Both the position numbers and the translations under genes were made by a program. Below, piece by piece: positions 1 through 9,352 of a DNA stretch of 41,028 nt. The notes below the pieces were generated by a model. That model was not told the DNA's origin. It ran no database searches and saw only the letters and a program-made list of their open reading frames with translations. The DNA lies in IMG/VR virus record IMGVR_UViG_3300046002_005060, positions 1 to 41,028 of that record; one strand, written 5' to 3'. The DNA is from a virus. Numbering within the stretch: the first letter of the stretch is position 1; each line of letters opens with the position of its first letter.

Positions 1-127
1 ATCACGTCCTGCTGGAACATCCGCTCCTTGTCGCCCCGCGGGGCCTCCATGATGTTCTCCCGGTTCTCGATCCACGTCTTGGCGGCTCGTCTGACCGCAG
101 ACTTGTCCTTGTAGCTGGTCGTTTTTT
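1..127. repeat. Terminal overlap, left copy (identical to 40902-41028)
   Basis: Bases 1-127 match 40902-41028 exactly, and an ORF crosses the junction without a frame change. A 127-base overlap is what a k=127 assembler leaves on a circular contig, so this is best read as an assembly overlap rather than a biological terminal repeat. Confidence 0.95.
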
Positions 128-3100
128 CCTGCCCTTCTCTGGCTCCGGTGCGGAATATCTCCTCGGTCCGGGTCGCAAAATCCAACATCTGTTGAGGGTC
201 ATTGATGAACTGATCAAATTCCTCTGGGGACAGGTTGAGATTGGTGACGTCCGTGCCGTGATCCCAGTAGACCGGCTCCCCCTTCTTCATCTTGCGGACG
301 GACTGGTCGTTGGTGTATTCCGCCACCATGGCGTCACGCAACTTAACAAACTGCTCGGCCTCAAGGTCCGGTGCATGGATGAAGGACCATCCCAAGATCC
401 GGTTCCACGTCCGACTGAACCACAGGTCTGCGGTCAGGGTGGTGTAGTCCCCATGCAGGTTGTTGATGAAGCTGCCAATCTTGGGCCCGAAGACCATCCA
501 GCCAGTCACCTTTTGCGCGGAGGCTCCTTCGACCTCTAGTGGCTTTCCCTCAAACCACAGACTCTTGGTCTTCTTGAGGTAGGCGTTGATGTTGCCAACG
601 GTGTCGGACTTATTGAAGAATTTCCGCAGGTCAGCGTAGGCGTTGTTGGCCAGCAGGGTCTCCAGCTTGAGGTAGTTGTTCTCAATGGCGACCGTCTTGC
701 TGCCGAACGTCCCGGTGACTGGCTCCACCGCCTGGGTGATGGTCATCCCTCCCTTCCGCCAGACCGAGTAGACACGCACCGCCATGACACTGTTGTCGGT
801 CACGTTGTTCCCTTGGCTGGCGATGCCCAGCAGGGCGTCAAAGATCATCGTCTTGTCGGCATCGAAGTCCGGCCCATTGACGTCCAGTTCGCTAAACATC
901 TGGGCGTAGATGGCCTTGGCCGCCTTTAGGGCGCGGTCATACCACCCGATGGCAGATCGCTTGCCCGTCTCGATGGCTTTATTGACGTGCCATGCCACCT
1001 CATCCACGATGGTCTGGCTGACCAGCTTCCCGGCCTTGGCCGAGTAGTCGCCGGGGGCGATCAGCCCCTGCCGGGCACTCCAGTTCTGGAGCGACCAGAC
1101 CACATTGGTCACGCTGGCGACGAACCTCCCCTTCTTGGTGGTCACCCCTTCCACGCCGAGGTCCACCTTCCCCTCCATGAGGGGGACGGCGCTCTTGAGC
1201 TTCCCGTTGGCCGGGTACAGGGCATCTGCCACGATTCCGGCTTGCTCATCGCTCAGTCCGAATCGCTTGGCGAAGAGGTCGACGTTGAATCGATAACCCT
1301 CTGCTCCGATGGCTTTTGCATATGGGGCGACAAGATCACGAACGACTCGTTCAAATAGGGATGCCCCGGTGGGAGTGGCTTGAAGCCATGCTTCAGTCCT
1401 GCTTCCTCCATTGCCTTTCGAGAAATTGGTTTGGGTTTCATCTAGATCAGTTGATACAAGTTCTTGGTGGGCTTCCGTCAATCCGGCCGCCTTCTGAATG
1501 TCTGCGATTGATTGGGTGAAAGCAGGCAGTGCAGCCTCCTTCCCAAAGAAAAGAAACTGAACTGACTTGCCGTCCCTTGTGGCGGAAAAGTCGAGACCCT
1601 GCCCCCTCGCAGCCGCATGAATAAGTTGGATCTGCTGCTCGGACAACCTTTTTTTGGATCCCACATAATACGCAGGAGTGCCCTCCGTAGCGCTTGGGTT
1701 GGGCCGGCCTACCACCGTGGCGTCCTGAGCCCATGCAAACCCAAGCAGGGCTCCTGCCTGCTTGGCCTGCTGGTCCGTCATGTTGTCCCCGTGGATGACA
1801 AACGAAGGTTCCCTATTCCCCAGCCACGTCCCAGTAATTGGCTCCACTTGAAGACCAGTGATGCCGAACAGATCTTTGAGGAGGGCTCTGGCCTTCCCTG
1901 TCTTGAGGATCTTCCCAGCCTCCACCCCCACCCGGTCCAGCCGCGGCTTGTTCTGGGTAGGGTGCGTCACCGGGCCCGGCAAGAGTCTGGATGGAATCTT
2001 CCGCAACTCATCCTCCACTTCAGTAATCCGCTCCGCATTGAGTTCCGGCTCTTCCAGTAGCCGCTCCAATTCCTGCTGAAGATCAGCCTTCTCCTTCGGG
2101 CTGGTCGCCAATCCACTCGGCTTCCACCCATAGTCCCCGGGACGAGCACCCAGCACCAGCCATGAACCCCGCACAGAAAAGGATCCGACAGTTGAGTCGG
2201 GTTGCGTGTCCGCCGGCGGCAGCGGTTGTCCATTCTCCTCGAGGATCTTGACCAGCTTATCGTCGAAGATCACGTAATTACTGGTGCCCTCTCCGCGGGC
2301 GCGGCTGTCTCCATCGAGGTAGCGGATCCCGGCGATGCCGGCCTTGTTGAGCAGCATGGACGCCTCCTGCGGTGGAGACAGGTCCTCGTTCTCATCGAAT
2401 AGCGGCCCCTCGCTGGCGTACTTGGTGAGGCTCCGGTAGAGCTGCTCCCCCGTCATGGATTCCAGTTCCCCGTTGAGGAAATCATCGAGTTCCTCCTGCA
2501 CCTGCTCGGGCAGCGTGAGCATAAAATCCCGGGCCAGTTGCCGGATCTTATCACCCTGCTCGTCCAGACGCTTGTCCCAGTCCAGCAAGTCCTCCTGCTC
2601 CAGCATGATCTCGACCTGGTAGAGGTTGCCCTTGTTGGCGCTCTCAGTGATGCGCTCCACCAACTCGCGGACGTTCTCCAAGGTTTTGGCGTCGATGTTG
2701 TGCTTGGGCTTGAGCATTTCATACATCACCCGCTCCGCGCCTCGGTCGATGTAGTCGGTGATGATATTCATGGCTGCCCGGCTGATCGTCGACCCCGCCT
2801 TGGTGGCGGCCGGACCTTCCCTGCCCCCCTGTGAACTCCACACCTCTCCATCGAGTACGAACTCCTTGCTCAGGATGTCCCGGTAATGCTCCGCCAACCG
2901 TTTCCGCTCCGCGAAGTAGAGCCCATGGCCGAACATCTGGTTGCCCTCCCCGGTGCCGATGTAGCGTGACCGGAATTTATCCACCTTTGCCCGGGTGCCA
3001 TGCCAGGCTCCAATCGAGAACGAAGTTGGCCCGATCATCTCCACGTCCCCGGGCAACAGGAAGCGCCGGGAGGTGTCCGCCGGCTGGGCGCGGCTCCCCA

Positions 3101-6100
3101 CACTCATGCTGCTCGTATATGAGTCCGCCTGTGAGTCAGGCGGCTTGATCGTCGCCTCCGTCGCCTCCATCTCCTTGGTCAGCTGGCTGTCGTAGGTGTC
3201 CTGCTCGGTCAGGCCCACGCTTTGCCGGATCATGGTCTCGAGGTCGTCCAGTTGCCCCGCATCGCGGGCCTTCATCAGGCGCACCATTTGCCCCAGCTGG
3301 GCCCGCAGATGGTCGTAGTATTCCTTCACCTTCTCGAAGGCTCCTGGTGTGACACCGTCCGTCTCGGCCTTCCGCAGCCTCCGGCGCTGAGCACGTAGGT
3401 TCGCCAAGGTGTCCGCCCTCGCTCCCTTGGTAATCGCGTTGCCTTTACTGTTCTTGGTGCCACTGGCGTAGAGCCGCACGATACTTGACCACGCCTCCGT
3501 CACCCCGAGATCACTATCCACGAATAGGTATTTGTCCCCCGTGGCCGTCTCGATCCGCTTGATGATCGCCTTCATGGTGTCCTTGCTGATCTTGCCAGAC
3601 AGCACCGCTTCCCGGTAGTCGTTCTCGACCTGCTCCTCGAGTAGGTCCAGCGAGTCTCCTTTGGCCAACACTAGAGAGAGGCTGCGTGCCACCCCCTCCC
3701 GCACCGCGGTAACACTCGTCCCGAAAACTTCCATCTCCGCCAACGCATTGCGGCTGTCAGGGTTGAGTCTGTCCCGCTCCAGCACCTCCTTGCCGAGGCT
3801 TAGCCGGTACTGGTCCGCACGCTCCCAGATCCTGACCACGTCCATCTCATATCCGGCGGCCGTGGCTTTCTCCAGTTCCTTGAGCAGGTCCGATGTTTCA
3901 TTGGTCAACCTGATGGTGCGGCCCGGCTTCATCATTTCGATGTGCTTGTCGAGCGCATCCAGATAGGCCTCCTCTTTCAGCAGGCCCCGCTCCAGCATGA
4001 CTTGCCTCATGGTGGTCGCCGCCTCTCCGGCCGTGGCCACGGACAGGGTGCTGCCGGTGGTGGCGTCCTGTACCTCGAACGTGCCGGCGTCGGTCCGGCG
4101 AATACGGATCCCGATGGCCTCGGCCTCCGCCACTTGGGTCTGCTCCCACTCGGCCTGCTGTTGAGCCTTGGCGGCCACGCTCTCCGCGGCTGCCTTGGCC
4201 ACCGGGGTGCTGGCATCCCGGGTCGGGAAGGATTCCTGATAAGCCCCCAGCCGCTCTTCTGCCGGCATGGCGGCGATGATGATGGCCTGCTCCGGCTTGA
4301 TGCCCATCGCCTTGGCCCAGTCAGGATCCGCCAGCTTGGCGATCATCAACTCGCGGGCCTGCTGGGTTTCCACCACCCCGCGGACCCCCGCCGGTAAAAA
4401 GGTCAGGGCGGCGACAACGGCGTAAACGTCGGGACGCCAGAGCCCCCCGAATTCCCCCTCCGCTTGGAACCGCTCGAGCTCCGCGGTGAATTGAGCCTGC
4501 TGCGGCAGATCCAGCCCCAGCGGTCCGGCGAGTGCGGCCGTGAACATAGGCGCGGCGGCCTGTGCGATCTCCTCACTATATTCTGCCAGCTGAACCGTGG
4601 CCATCTTGCCGGCGATCCCGAAGGCCATCCCCGTCTTGCCGGCCACCAAGGCCGGAGTGGTGAAGGCCAGCTTGCTCGAGAGTTGGCCCAGCGTGGACTT
4701 GGGCACGAAGTTGAACAGGAACGCCGCCCGCTCCCATGCCGCCTGCACGGCCCCGGTGATCTGTGATGCCTTGTGAGCCACGTCCGGCTTCACACCGAGG
4801 CCCACCTGCCGTTGAAACTCGGCATCAGCATAGCCCCCCTGGGCGATGAAGCCGCCCACGTAAGATAGCGCCATGGGAGCCATGGCCCCGATGCTGCCAC
4901 CCACCCCGATCCCAATCTCCTGCCCCACTCCGGCGGCCTTAATGGGGGAAATATTCCCCTCGAGAATACCCACCGCCTGACCGGCCACGGCGTTGCGCAC
5001 CATCGCCTTGTCGCTGATGGCACGGAGCTCCTCCTTCTCGGCCGCCGTGGCGGGACGGGTGCCGAACATCAGCTTGCCGGCCACGTCCGGGGCGATCATG
5101 CCGGACTGCAACTCGAAGACCTGCTGCATGGTCTGGCCGGTCGGGATCAACATCTCACCGTCAAGCCGCTGCTGGAAGCGGCCAATGTCAGCCCGCTCTT
5201 TGTTATCAGCGAATCCACGCAGCATCCCCGTCAAAGAGCGGATGGCGGCCTCGGCCGTCTTCTCCGTCCCGTTGTCGGTGCTGGTAGGCGCGGCCTGCTT
5301 CTTCAGCATGGCCACCACATAGCCCCGCTCGTCCTCCGGCAGGGCGGCCAGCATGTCTATCGCCCCCTCGATGCCCTGCTGAGCTTCCTCACCAAACCGG
5401 GCCACCTTACCCTTGGACAGCATGCCGTAGATCTGGGTGGCCACCGGCCGCAGCCCTGCCACCTGCCCCTCCGCCTGTTGCCGCGCCACCAGATAGGTCT
5501 CCCTCAGTTTCCGCCCTTCCTCGGGGCCCAGCTTGGTGTCGGACCCATAAATGTCTGTCAGTCGGCTGGCCCGGGCGATGAAATCTTCCGGCTCCATTGT
5601 CAGGGCGTCCTCGATGCCGGACTGCTGCACGGCCTCCGACTGCACCCGGAAGGACCGGCGCTTGGTCTGCCACGCCTTGGCCTCCGTCATGAAGGCCTCG
5701 TCTGAGCCGACTCCCTTGCCCTCACCAAACGTGGAGACCGCCACGGCGTCACGGATCTTCTCCCGGCTCACCCCCTTGTAGGTAAACGCCAAGGGCCCGG
5801 TGCGGGCCTTAATGTACGTGTCCACCGTCACGGACTGCTTGGCTCTGGAGCGGGTCTCGTCATCCGGGGCCAGCCGGATGCTGGCCAGATCCTGACCGGC
5901 GGTGGTCTTGTCGAAGTCGAGCGTCAGGTCTTCCAGCAGTTGGTCTTGCCGGGTCCGCTGCTCGAGGTCCACCTGCCGCGGAGCCGAGACCCGGAAGGCG
6001 TCGTACTGGTTCAACTGGGCCTCGAAGAACGACTGCAACTCGGGAGGGGCGGCGGATGCTCCGCCGGCGGCACGGATGGACGCGGCTTCTTCATCCGTCA

Positions 6101-6134
6101 GGATGCCGGCGGGAGAGGGGATGTCGGTGGTCAT
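1..6134 (-). CDS. Giant polyvalent-type phage protein, N-terminal part (residues 1 to about 2045 of 3,521)
   Basis: The frame is open from ATG at 6134 to base 1, where the window is cut. Because bases 1-127 recur at 40902-41028, it continues in frame into the right-end ORF: 6134 + 4432 nt = 10,566 nt, exactly 3,522 codons. The start follows the stop of the 663-aa gene by 2 bp. In order: a charged N-terminus; an Ala/Gly-rich hydrophobic region (about residues 380-585); a helical region; a motif SMSVGSR (1009-1015); an ADP-ribosyltransferase-like domain (about 1035-1300: HGT 1045-1047, GHGLYFAE 1069-1076, RARGEGTSNYV ending near 1288); a motif SFSVRG (1318-1323); and a domain with GWYDRA near 1731 and WFSRTWNR near 1910, a pattern I recall from other large phage proteins. 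By position it should be an internal virion protein ejected with the DNA (inference). Family knowledge: polyvalent proteins of phages and conjugative elements bundle anti-host activities. Confidence 0.88.
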   Translation of the reverse strand, partial: MTTDIPSPAGILTDEEAASIRAAGGASAAPPELQSFFEAQLNQYDAFRVSAPRQVDLEQRTRQDQLLEDLTLDFDKTTAGQDLASIRLAPDDETRSRAKQSVTVDTYIKARTGPLAFTYKGVSREKIRDAVAVSTFGEGKGVGSDEAFMTEAKAWQTKRRSFRVQSEAVQQSGIEDALTMEPEDFIARASRLTDIYGSDTKLGPEEGRKLRETYLVARQQAEGQVAGLRPVATQIYGMLSKGKVARFGEEAQQGIEGAIDMLAALPEDERGYVVAMLKKQAAPTSTDNGTEKTAEAAIRSLTGMLRGFADNKERADIGRFQQRLDGEMLIPTGQTMQQVFELQSGMIAPDVAGKLMFGTRPATAAEKEELRAISDKAMVRNAVAGQAVGILEGNISPIKAAGVGQEIGIGVGGSIGAMAPMALSYVGGFIAQGGYADAEFQRQVGLGVKPDVAHKASQITGAVQAAWERAAFLFNFVPKSTLGQLSSKLAFTTPALVAGKTGMAFGIAGKMATVQLAEYSEEIAQAAAPMFTAALAGPLGLDLPQQAQFTAELERFQAEGEFGGLWRPDVYAVVAALTFLPAGVRGVVETQQARELMIAKLADPDWAKAMGIKPEQAIIIAAMPAEERLGAYQESFPTRDASTPVAKAAAESVAAKAQQQAEWEQTQVAEAEAIGIRIRRTDAGTFEVQDATTGSTLSVATAGEAATTMRQVMLERGLLKEEAYLDALDKHIEMMKPGRTIRLTNETSDLLKELEKATAAGYEMDVVRIWERADQYRLSLGKEVLERDRLNPDSRNALAEMEVFGTSVTAVREGVARSLSLVLAKGDSLDLLEEQVENDYREAVLSGKISKDTMKAIIKRIETATGDKYLFVDSDLGVTEAWSSIVRLYASGTKNSKGNAITKGARADTLANLRAQRRRLRKAETDGVTPGAFEKVKEYYDHLRAQLGQMVRLMKARDAGQLDDLETMIRQSVGLTEQDTYDSQLTKEMEATEATIKPPDSQADSYTSSMSVGSRAQPADTSRRFLLPGDVEMIGPTSFSIGAWHGTRAKVDKFRSRYIGTGEGNQMFGHGLYFAERKRLAEHYRDILSKEFVLDGEVWSSQGGREGPAATKAGSTISRAAMNIITDYIDRGAERVMYEMLKPKHNIDAKTLENVRELVERITESANKGNLYQVEIMLEQEDLLDWDKRLDEQGDKIRQLARDFMLTLPEQVQEELDDFLNGELESMTGEQLYRSLTKYASEGPLFDENEDLSPPQEASMLLNKAGIAGIRYLDGDSRARGEGTSNYVIFDDKLVKILEENGQPLPPADTQPDSTVGSFSVRGSWLVLGARPGDYGWKPSGLATSPKEKADLQQELERLLEEPELNAERITEVEDELRKIPSRLLPGPVTHPTQNKPRLDRVGVEAGKILKTGKARALLKDLFGITGLQVEPITGTWLGNREPSFVIHGDNMTDQQAKQAGALLGFAWAQDATVVGRPNPSATEGTPAYYVGSKKRLSEQQIQLIHAAARGQGLDFSATRDGKSVQFLFFGKEAALPAFTQSIADIQKAAGLTEAHQELVSTDLDETQTNFSKGNGGSRTEAWLQATPTGASLFERVVRDLVAPYAKAIGAEGYRFNVDLFAKRFGLSDEQAGIVADALYPANGKLKSAVPLMEGKVDLGVEGVTTKKGRFVASVTNVVWSLQNWSARQGLIAPGDYSAKAGKLVSQTIVDEVAWHVNKAIETGKRSAIGWYDRALKAAKAIYAQMFSELDVNGPDFDADKTMIFDALLGIASQGNNVTDNSVMAVRVYSVWRKGGMTITQAVEPVTGTFGSKTVAIENNYLKLETLLANNAYADLRKFFNKSDTVGNINAYLKKTKSLWFEGKPLEVEGASAQKVTGWMVFGPKIGSFINNLHGDYTTLTADLWFSRTWNRILGWSFIHAPDLEAEQFVKLRDAMVAEYTNDQSVRKMKKGEPVYWDHGTDVTNLNLSPEEFDQFINDPQQMLDFATRTEEIFRTGAREGQEKTTSYKDKSAVRRAAKTWIENRENIMEAPRGDKERMFQQDV

Positions 6135-6136
6135 GT

Positions 6137-8128
6137 TTATAATCTGGAAAGCCAGGCGCGGACTCCATCAGCCCATCCGCCGTTGGTGCCCTTGGGATCG
6201 TTTTCGGCACCGGGAGGGGCGTAGATGGCCCCGATCTCCTCGATGGTTTTCGCCTTGGCGTAAGGGCCCTCGGCCTTGGATAGGGTCTTGGCCTGCCGGA
6301 AGATGGAATCACGCACGGAGGGTTGCTCGGTGGGGCCGCTGCTGTCGCTGATGCCCATGGCGTTCCGCTTATTGCGGAAGGCATTGGACGTGCCTCCACC
6401 CGTCTCGAGCGCTGAGATGGCAGCCAGCACCCGCGGGTTGAGCCCATGCTCTTTGGCCGCATCGATATAGTCCTGAGCGTGCGGCTTCAGGCCCGCCGGT
6501 AGCGTGTCCTTCAGGCTGCCGGCCTCGCTGAACCCCCGCACGTTGTCGGTCTTACCGGAAAGTTTGTTACTGAGCCCAGTCCAGTCGACCGTACCAGTCG
6601 TGCCGGCCGGGGCAGTGGTTTGGCGATTCGCCGCATTCAGCAGGGCCGCCGCGTCCTCGGCGTTCATCGATTGGCCGGAGAGTTGGTAAATAGCCCCCGT
6701 GGCCTCCAAGCGCGTGGCGTTGGGGTGGTCCTTGATCCACTGCTTCATGGCGATGGCCGCATCAGCGCGGCGGGCCCGGGCCAGTTTCTGGCCCTCGACG
6801 TCAGTCACAACGGCGTCCTTCCCTATCAGACTTTTCCCCTTCATCGTCGTGGCTCCGAACCCCCCGTTGTCGTAGAGATCCTTGATGGATTCATCGACGT
6901 AGTCCTTCACGGTGCCGTTGATCCCGATCCCACCATCCCGCCACTTCTGCCCCAGCGGCCCGGTGATCTCCCCCCGTAGTTCGATGGGTAGCAGGCCGGC
7001 CTCCATGATGATGGCAGCGTAGGCATCTCTCGACGCCTTGCTGTCGCTGCCGCCGTAGCCGTCCCGGTCATAGGCGTCCACGGCCTCCAGCAGTCGGCCG
7101 AACCGTTCACTGATAACCTCCGGCCGGAGGGCGGTCTCCTTCATTGCGGCCGTGTTGAACTCCTTCAGCTTGTCCTTCAGGTAAAGTCGGTCGGCCTCGT
7201 TCACCCCTTTCGGGGCCACGCTGTTGATGACCCGGTCGATGTCCGTGTCCGTCTTGATATCCTGCTTGGCGATGCCGTCATAGACGGCCTGCTGCACGTC
7301 CGCGAACGTGTCCCGGCGCACCCCTCGGATGATATCCTTGGCACGCTCCTTCACCATGGGCGACATGCCGGTGCCGAACCCCTTCGCGTTGACGATTTTC
7401 TCTGCTTCGTCAGGGTCGTTTTGAGCCGTGCCCAGCACCCCTTCCAACGTCGTCTTCTCGTTGTCGGCCTCGTACTTCTTCTTCAGTTGCTCACCCCGCT
7501 CAGTGTATTTGATCTGCTCGAGCGCCACGTCCTCGTCCGTCAAGATGCCCAAGTCCAACCCTCCCTGAAGGTTGTCGGCGAACCCCTCGGGATCCTGCCG
7601 CTCCATGTTCAGCAGCAGCTGGTTCTTCAGCTTGGTGGTCACCTTGTCGAAGCTCTGCCGGGCGCTGTCCACCTTCACCTGCCCGGTCCGGTGGGCCTGC
7701 CAGCGGCTGAAGTCGGAATCCACCTGCTGCTTGGCCACGGGAGAGAGCGCCATCTTGCTGATGCGGCTCTGCGCCTGAGTCGCATACTCTGTGGCGATGC
7801 CCTCCCACTTGAGCTCGTCCGGCTCCTTCAGCATGGCCACCTTCATGGTGGACTCCGCCTCGGCCATGATATCCTGAGCCTCCGCCACCTTGGTCACGTT
7901 GATGGCCTGCATCTGCTTCACCGCCAGCTGTGTCAGGGAGCTGCCGGCGTCCGCGATGGCCTCGCCCATCTTCGCCTGCCCGAGGTCGGCCGCCATGGCA
8001 CCCCGCACGTCCAGGGTGACCGCGCCCACCGCGGCACGGGTGTCGATGTTGATGGGGGCCCCGGCCCCGGGATCCTTCACCATTTCGCCGGGGGACGGCA
8101 GGAGTCGGGCTCTGTTGTTGATTGCCAT
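6137..8128 (-). CDS. Internal virion protein with C-terminal glucosaminidase-like peptidoglycan hydrolase
   Basis: 663 aa. Residues 1-540 are mostly helical and charged, as in ejected core proteins. The last about 110 residues look like a glucosaminidase/lysozyme-fold domain: NPRVLAAISALETGGGTS with a likely catalytic Glu575, then FRNKRNAMGIS, then PYAKAKTIEEIGAIYAPPGA and NGGWADGVRAW near the end. This architecture fits an exolysin that opens the cell wall locally so that phage DNA can cross the periplasm. It lies 3 bp after the 245-aa internal virion gene and 2 bp before the giant gene, so the three probably form the ejectosome, comparable to T7 gp14-gp15-gp16 (inference from order). Start: ATG at 8128. 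Confidence 0.85.
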   Translation of the reverse strand: MAINNRARLLPSPGEMVKDPGAGAPINIDTRAAVGAVTLDVRGAMAADLGQAKMGEAIADAGSSLTQLAVKQMQAINVTKVAEAQDIMAEAESTMKVAMLKEPDELKWEGIATEYATQAQSRISKMALSPVAKQQVDSDFSRWQAHRTGQVKVDSARQSFDKVTTKLKNQLLLNMERQDPEGFADNLQGGLDLGILTDEDVALEQIKYTERGEQLKKKYEADNEKTTLEGVLGTAQNDPDEAEKIVNAKGFGTGMSPMVKERAKDIIRGVRRDTFADVQQAVYDGIAKQDIKTDTDIDRVINSVAPKGVNEADRLYLKDKLKEFNTAAMKETALRPEVISERFGRLLEAVDAYDRDGYGGSDSKASRDAYAAIIMEAGLLPIELRGEITGPLGQKWRDGGIGINGTVKDYVDESIKDLYDNGGFGATTMKGKSLIGKDAVVTDVEGQKLARARRADAAIAMKQWIKDHPNATRLEATGAIYQLSGQSMNAEDAAALLNAANRQTTAPAGTTGTVDWTGLSNKLSGKTDNVRGFSEAGSLKDTLPAGLKPHAQDYIDAAKEHGLNPRVLAAISALETGGGTSNAFRNKRNAMGISDSSGPTEQPSVRDSIFRQAKTLSKAEGPYAKAKTIEEIGAIYAPPGAENDPKGTNGGWADGVRAWLSRL

Positions 8129-8131
8129 GGG

Positions 8132-8869
8132 TCAGGAGGTCTTGGATGTCGCTGGTGTCTTGGGTGTCCGCGGAGTGCGGTTTTGGTAAAGGGTGTAGGC
8201 GTCCATGCCCATCTGACCGAAGCTGGATACCAGCCCGGCGTTGGCCTGCGCCCGCATGCCGGCGGCCTGTCCTTGTGCCCCGAAGCCCTCGAGCCGCGCC
8301 TGTGCCATCTTCAGCTTGGCCGCGGAGCGCTCGGCCTTGATCTGGATCCCGAACAGGCTGGCATTCAGCCCGGCCTGCCGTCCTTGCATCGCCTCGATAT
8401 CCGCCTGCCGCTGGCCCCGGTTCCGGTTGATGCTGTCCGTCCACTTCATCTCCGCCTCGATCAGCGCTTGGTCTTCTGACGCACTGACAAGGAAGTCGAG
8501 CGGCGACCCGGTGGAAGCCAGCACCCCGGATTCCGACAGTCCGGCCCGCATCTGGCCGAAGTCCTTGCTGAACGCGTCCCGGCTCCGGCGGATGTTCTCC
8601 TGCGCCACCCGGCTCTCGGCCTCGACCTGTTGGCGCATGCCCTTGGCGTTGCGCTCATTGCTCACCTGCTGGGCCTTGGCGGCCGCCCGGTTGAGCCGCA
8701 GGCTTGCGATGGTCTGCTGGCTTTGCAGCATGGCCGCCTGCTCCTGCGCCTGCGCGTTGAGCATGCCGAACTGCTCCTGCGTGGCGGCCGCCTTGCGTTG
8801 GGCCGAGTAGGACATGCCTGCCCCCACGGCCTGAACCCCGATTGCGATTGCTGCTGCTGTGAAGCCCAT
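8132..8869 (-). CDS. Internal virion protein, T7 gp14-like
   Basis: 245 aa. It begins with a short hydrophobic, Gly/Ala-rich segment (residues 2-20) and continues as long Ala/Gln/Arg-rich helices with coiled-coil character. SESGVLASTGSPLDFLV sits near the middle. The pattern (N-terminal membrane-like segment, then Gln/Ala-rich helices, next to a hydrolase-bearing core protein) is typical of the smallest ejected core protein in short-tailed phages. It likely inserts into the outer or inner membrane during DNA entry (inference). The end is a small T/P/K-rich tail. Confidence 0.75.
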   Translation of the reverse strand: MGFTAAAIAIGVQAVGAGMSYSAQRKAAATQEQFGMLNAQAQEQAAMLQSQQTIASLRLNRAAAKAQQVSNERNAKGMRQQVEAESRVAQENIRRSRDAFSKDFGQMRAGLSESGVLASTGSPLDFLVSASEDQALIEAEMKWTDSINRNRGQRQADIEAMQGRQAGLNASLFGIQIKAERSAAKLKMAQARLEGFGAQGQAAGMRAQANAGLVSSFGQMGMDAYTLYQNRTPRTPKTPATSKTS

Positions 8870-8872
8870 AAG

Positions 8873-9352
8873 TTAGTTCAGGAAAAACATTGCCCGTTGA
8901 GGGGTGCCGCCGTCAGAAAATTGGAATCCCAGCCGTCGTAAAAGCCGAGCGATTGGGGACGGGGTGGCGACCCGGAAAACCTTGTATCGCGCCGGCGGAT
9001 CACAGTGGTGCCCGGCGTATCGCATGCAGGCGGCCGCAGCCATCGCCAGCACAGCCCAAGCCTGTTTCAGGGTGAGGCCGGGCCGGGTCACCGGGTACTC
9101 CAGCCAGGCCACGCCGACTCCGTAGCTCTCATAGCACCACAACATCCCGATAGCCTCTCCGCCGGCATCTTCCACCACCACCCCGAGGGGCGGCAGCAGG
9201 GCCACCGGCAGGTCTTCGCCATGACGGGAAGACCACCATGCCTGAAGCAGCGGCAGGTCGTCCTGTTCATAGAAACGTGCCCGCAGCGCTCCCACGTCGA
9301 ACCCCAGTTTGACCAACCGGGCCGGAGTTAGTAGTTTCGGATCAAGCTCCAT
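8873..9352 (-). CDS. GNAT-like acetyltransferase-fold protein
   Basis: 159 aa. The segment order resembles a GNAT acetyltransferase: an N-terminal strand-helix region; PVALLPPLGVVVEDAGGEAIGMLWCY like beta2-beta4; an Ala-rich helix; RYKVFRVATPSPIARLLRRLGF near the end, the usual beta5/alpha5 position where a late residue follows RLGF. The classic Q/RxxGxG/A loop is not clear, so activity is uncertain. It starts inside the last 11 bp of the tail tubular B gene and ends 3 bp before the internal virion gene, so it is co-transcribed with virion genes. Similar small acetyltransferase-like proteins occur among tail/core genes of other podoviruses (recalled, not checked). Confidence 0.6.
   Translation of the reverse strand: MELDPKLLTPARLVKLGFDVGALRARFYEQDDLPLLQAWWSSRHGEDLPVALLPPLGVVVEDAGGEAIGMLWCYESYGVGVAWLEYPVTRPGLTLKQAWAVLAMAAAACMRYAGHHCDPPARYKVFRVATPSPIARLLRRLGFQFSDGGTPQRAMFFLN

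Noticed and set aside
1-127. 127-bp end repeat as a biological direct terminal repeat
   Set aside because: Length equals a common assembly k-mer, and it lies in the middle of a coding gene, which would be an unlikely packaging end.
7421-8479. Long plus-strand frame (352 codons) opposite internal virion genes
   Set aside because: His/Leu/Gly-rich shadow composition typical of the antisense of GC-rich coding DNA; the minus-strand genes are clearly real.
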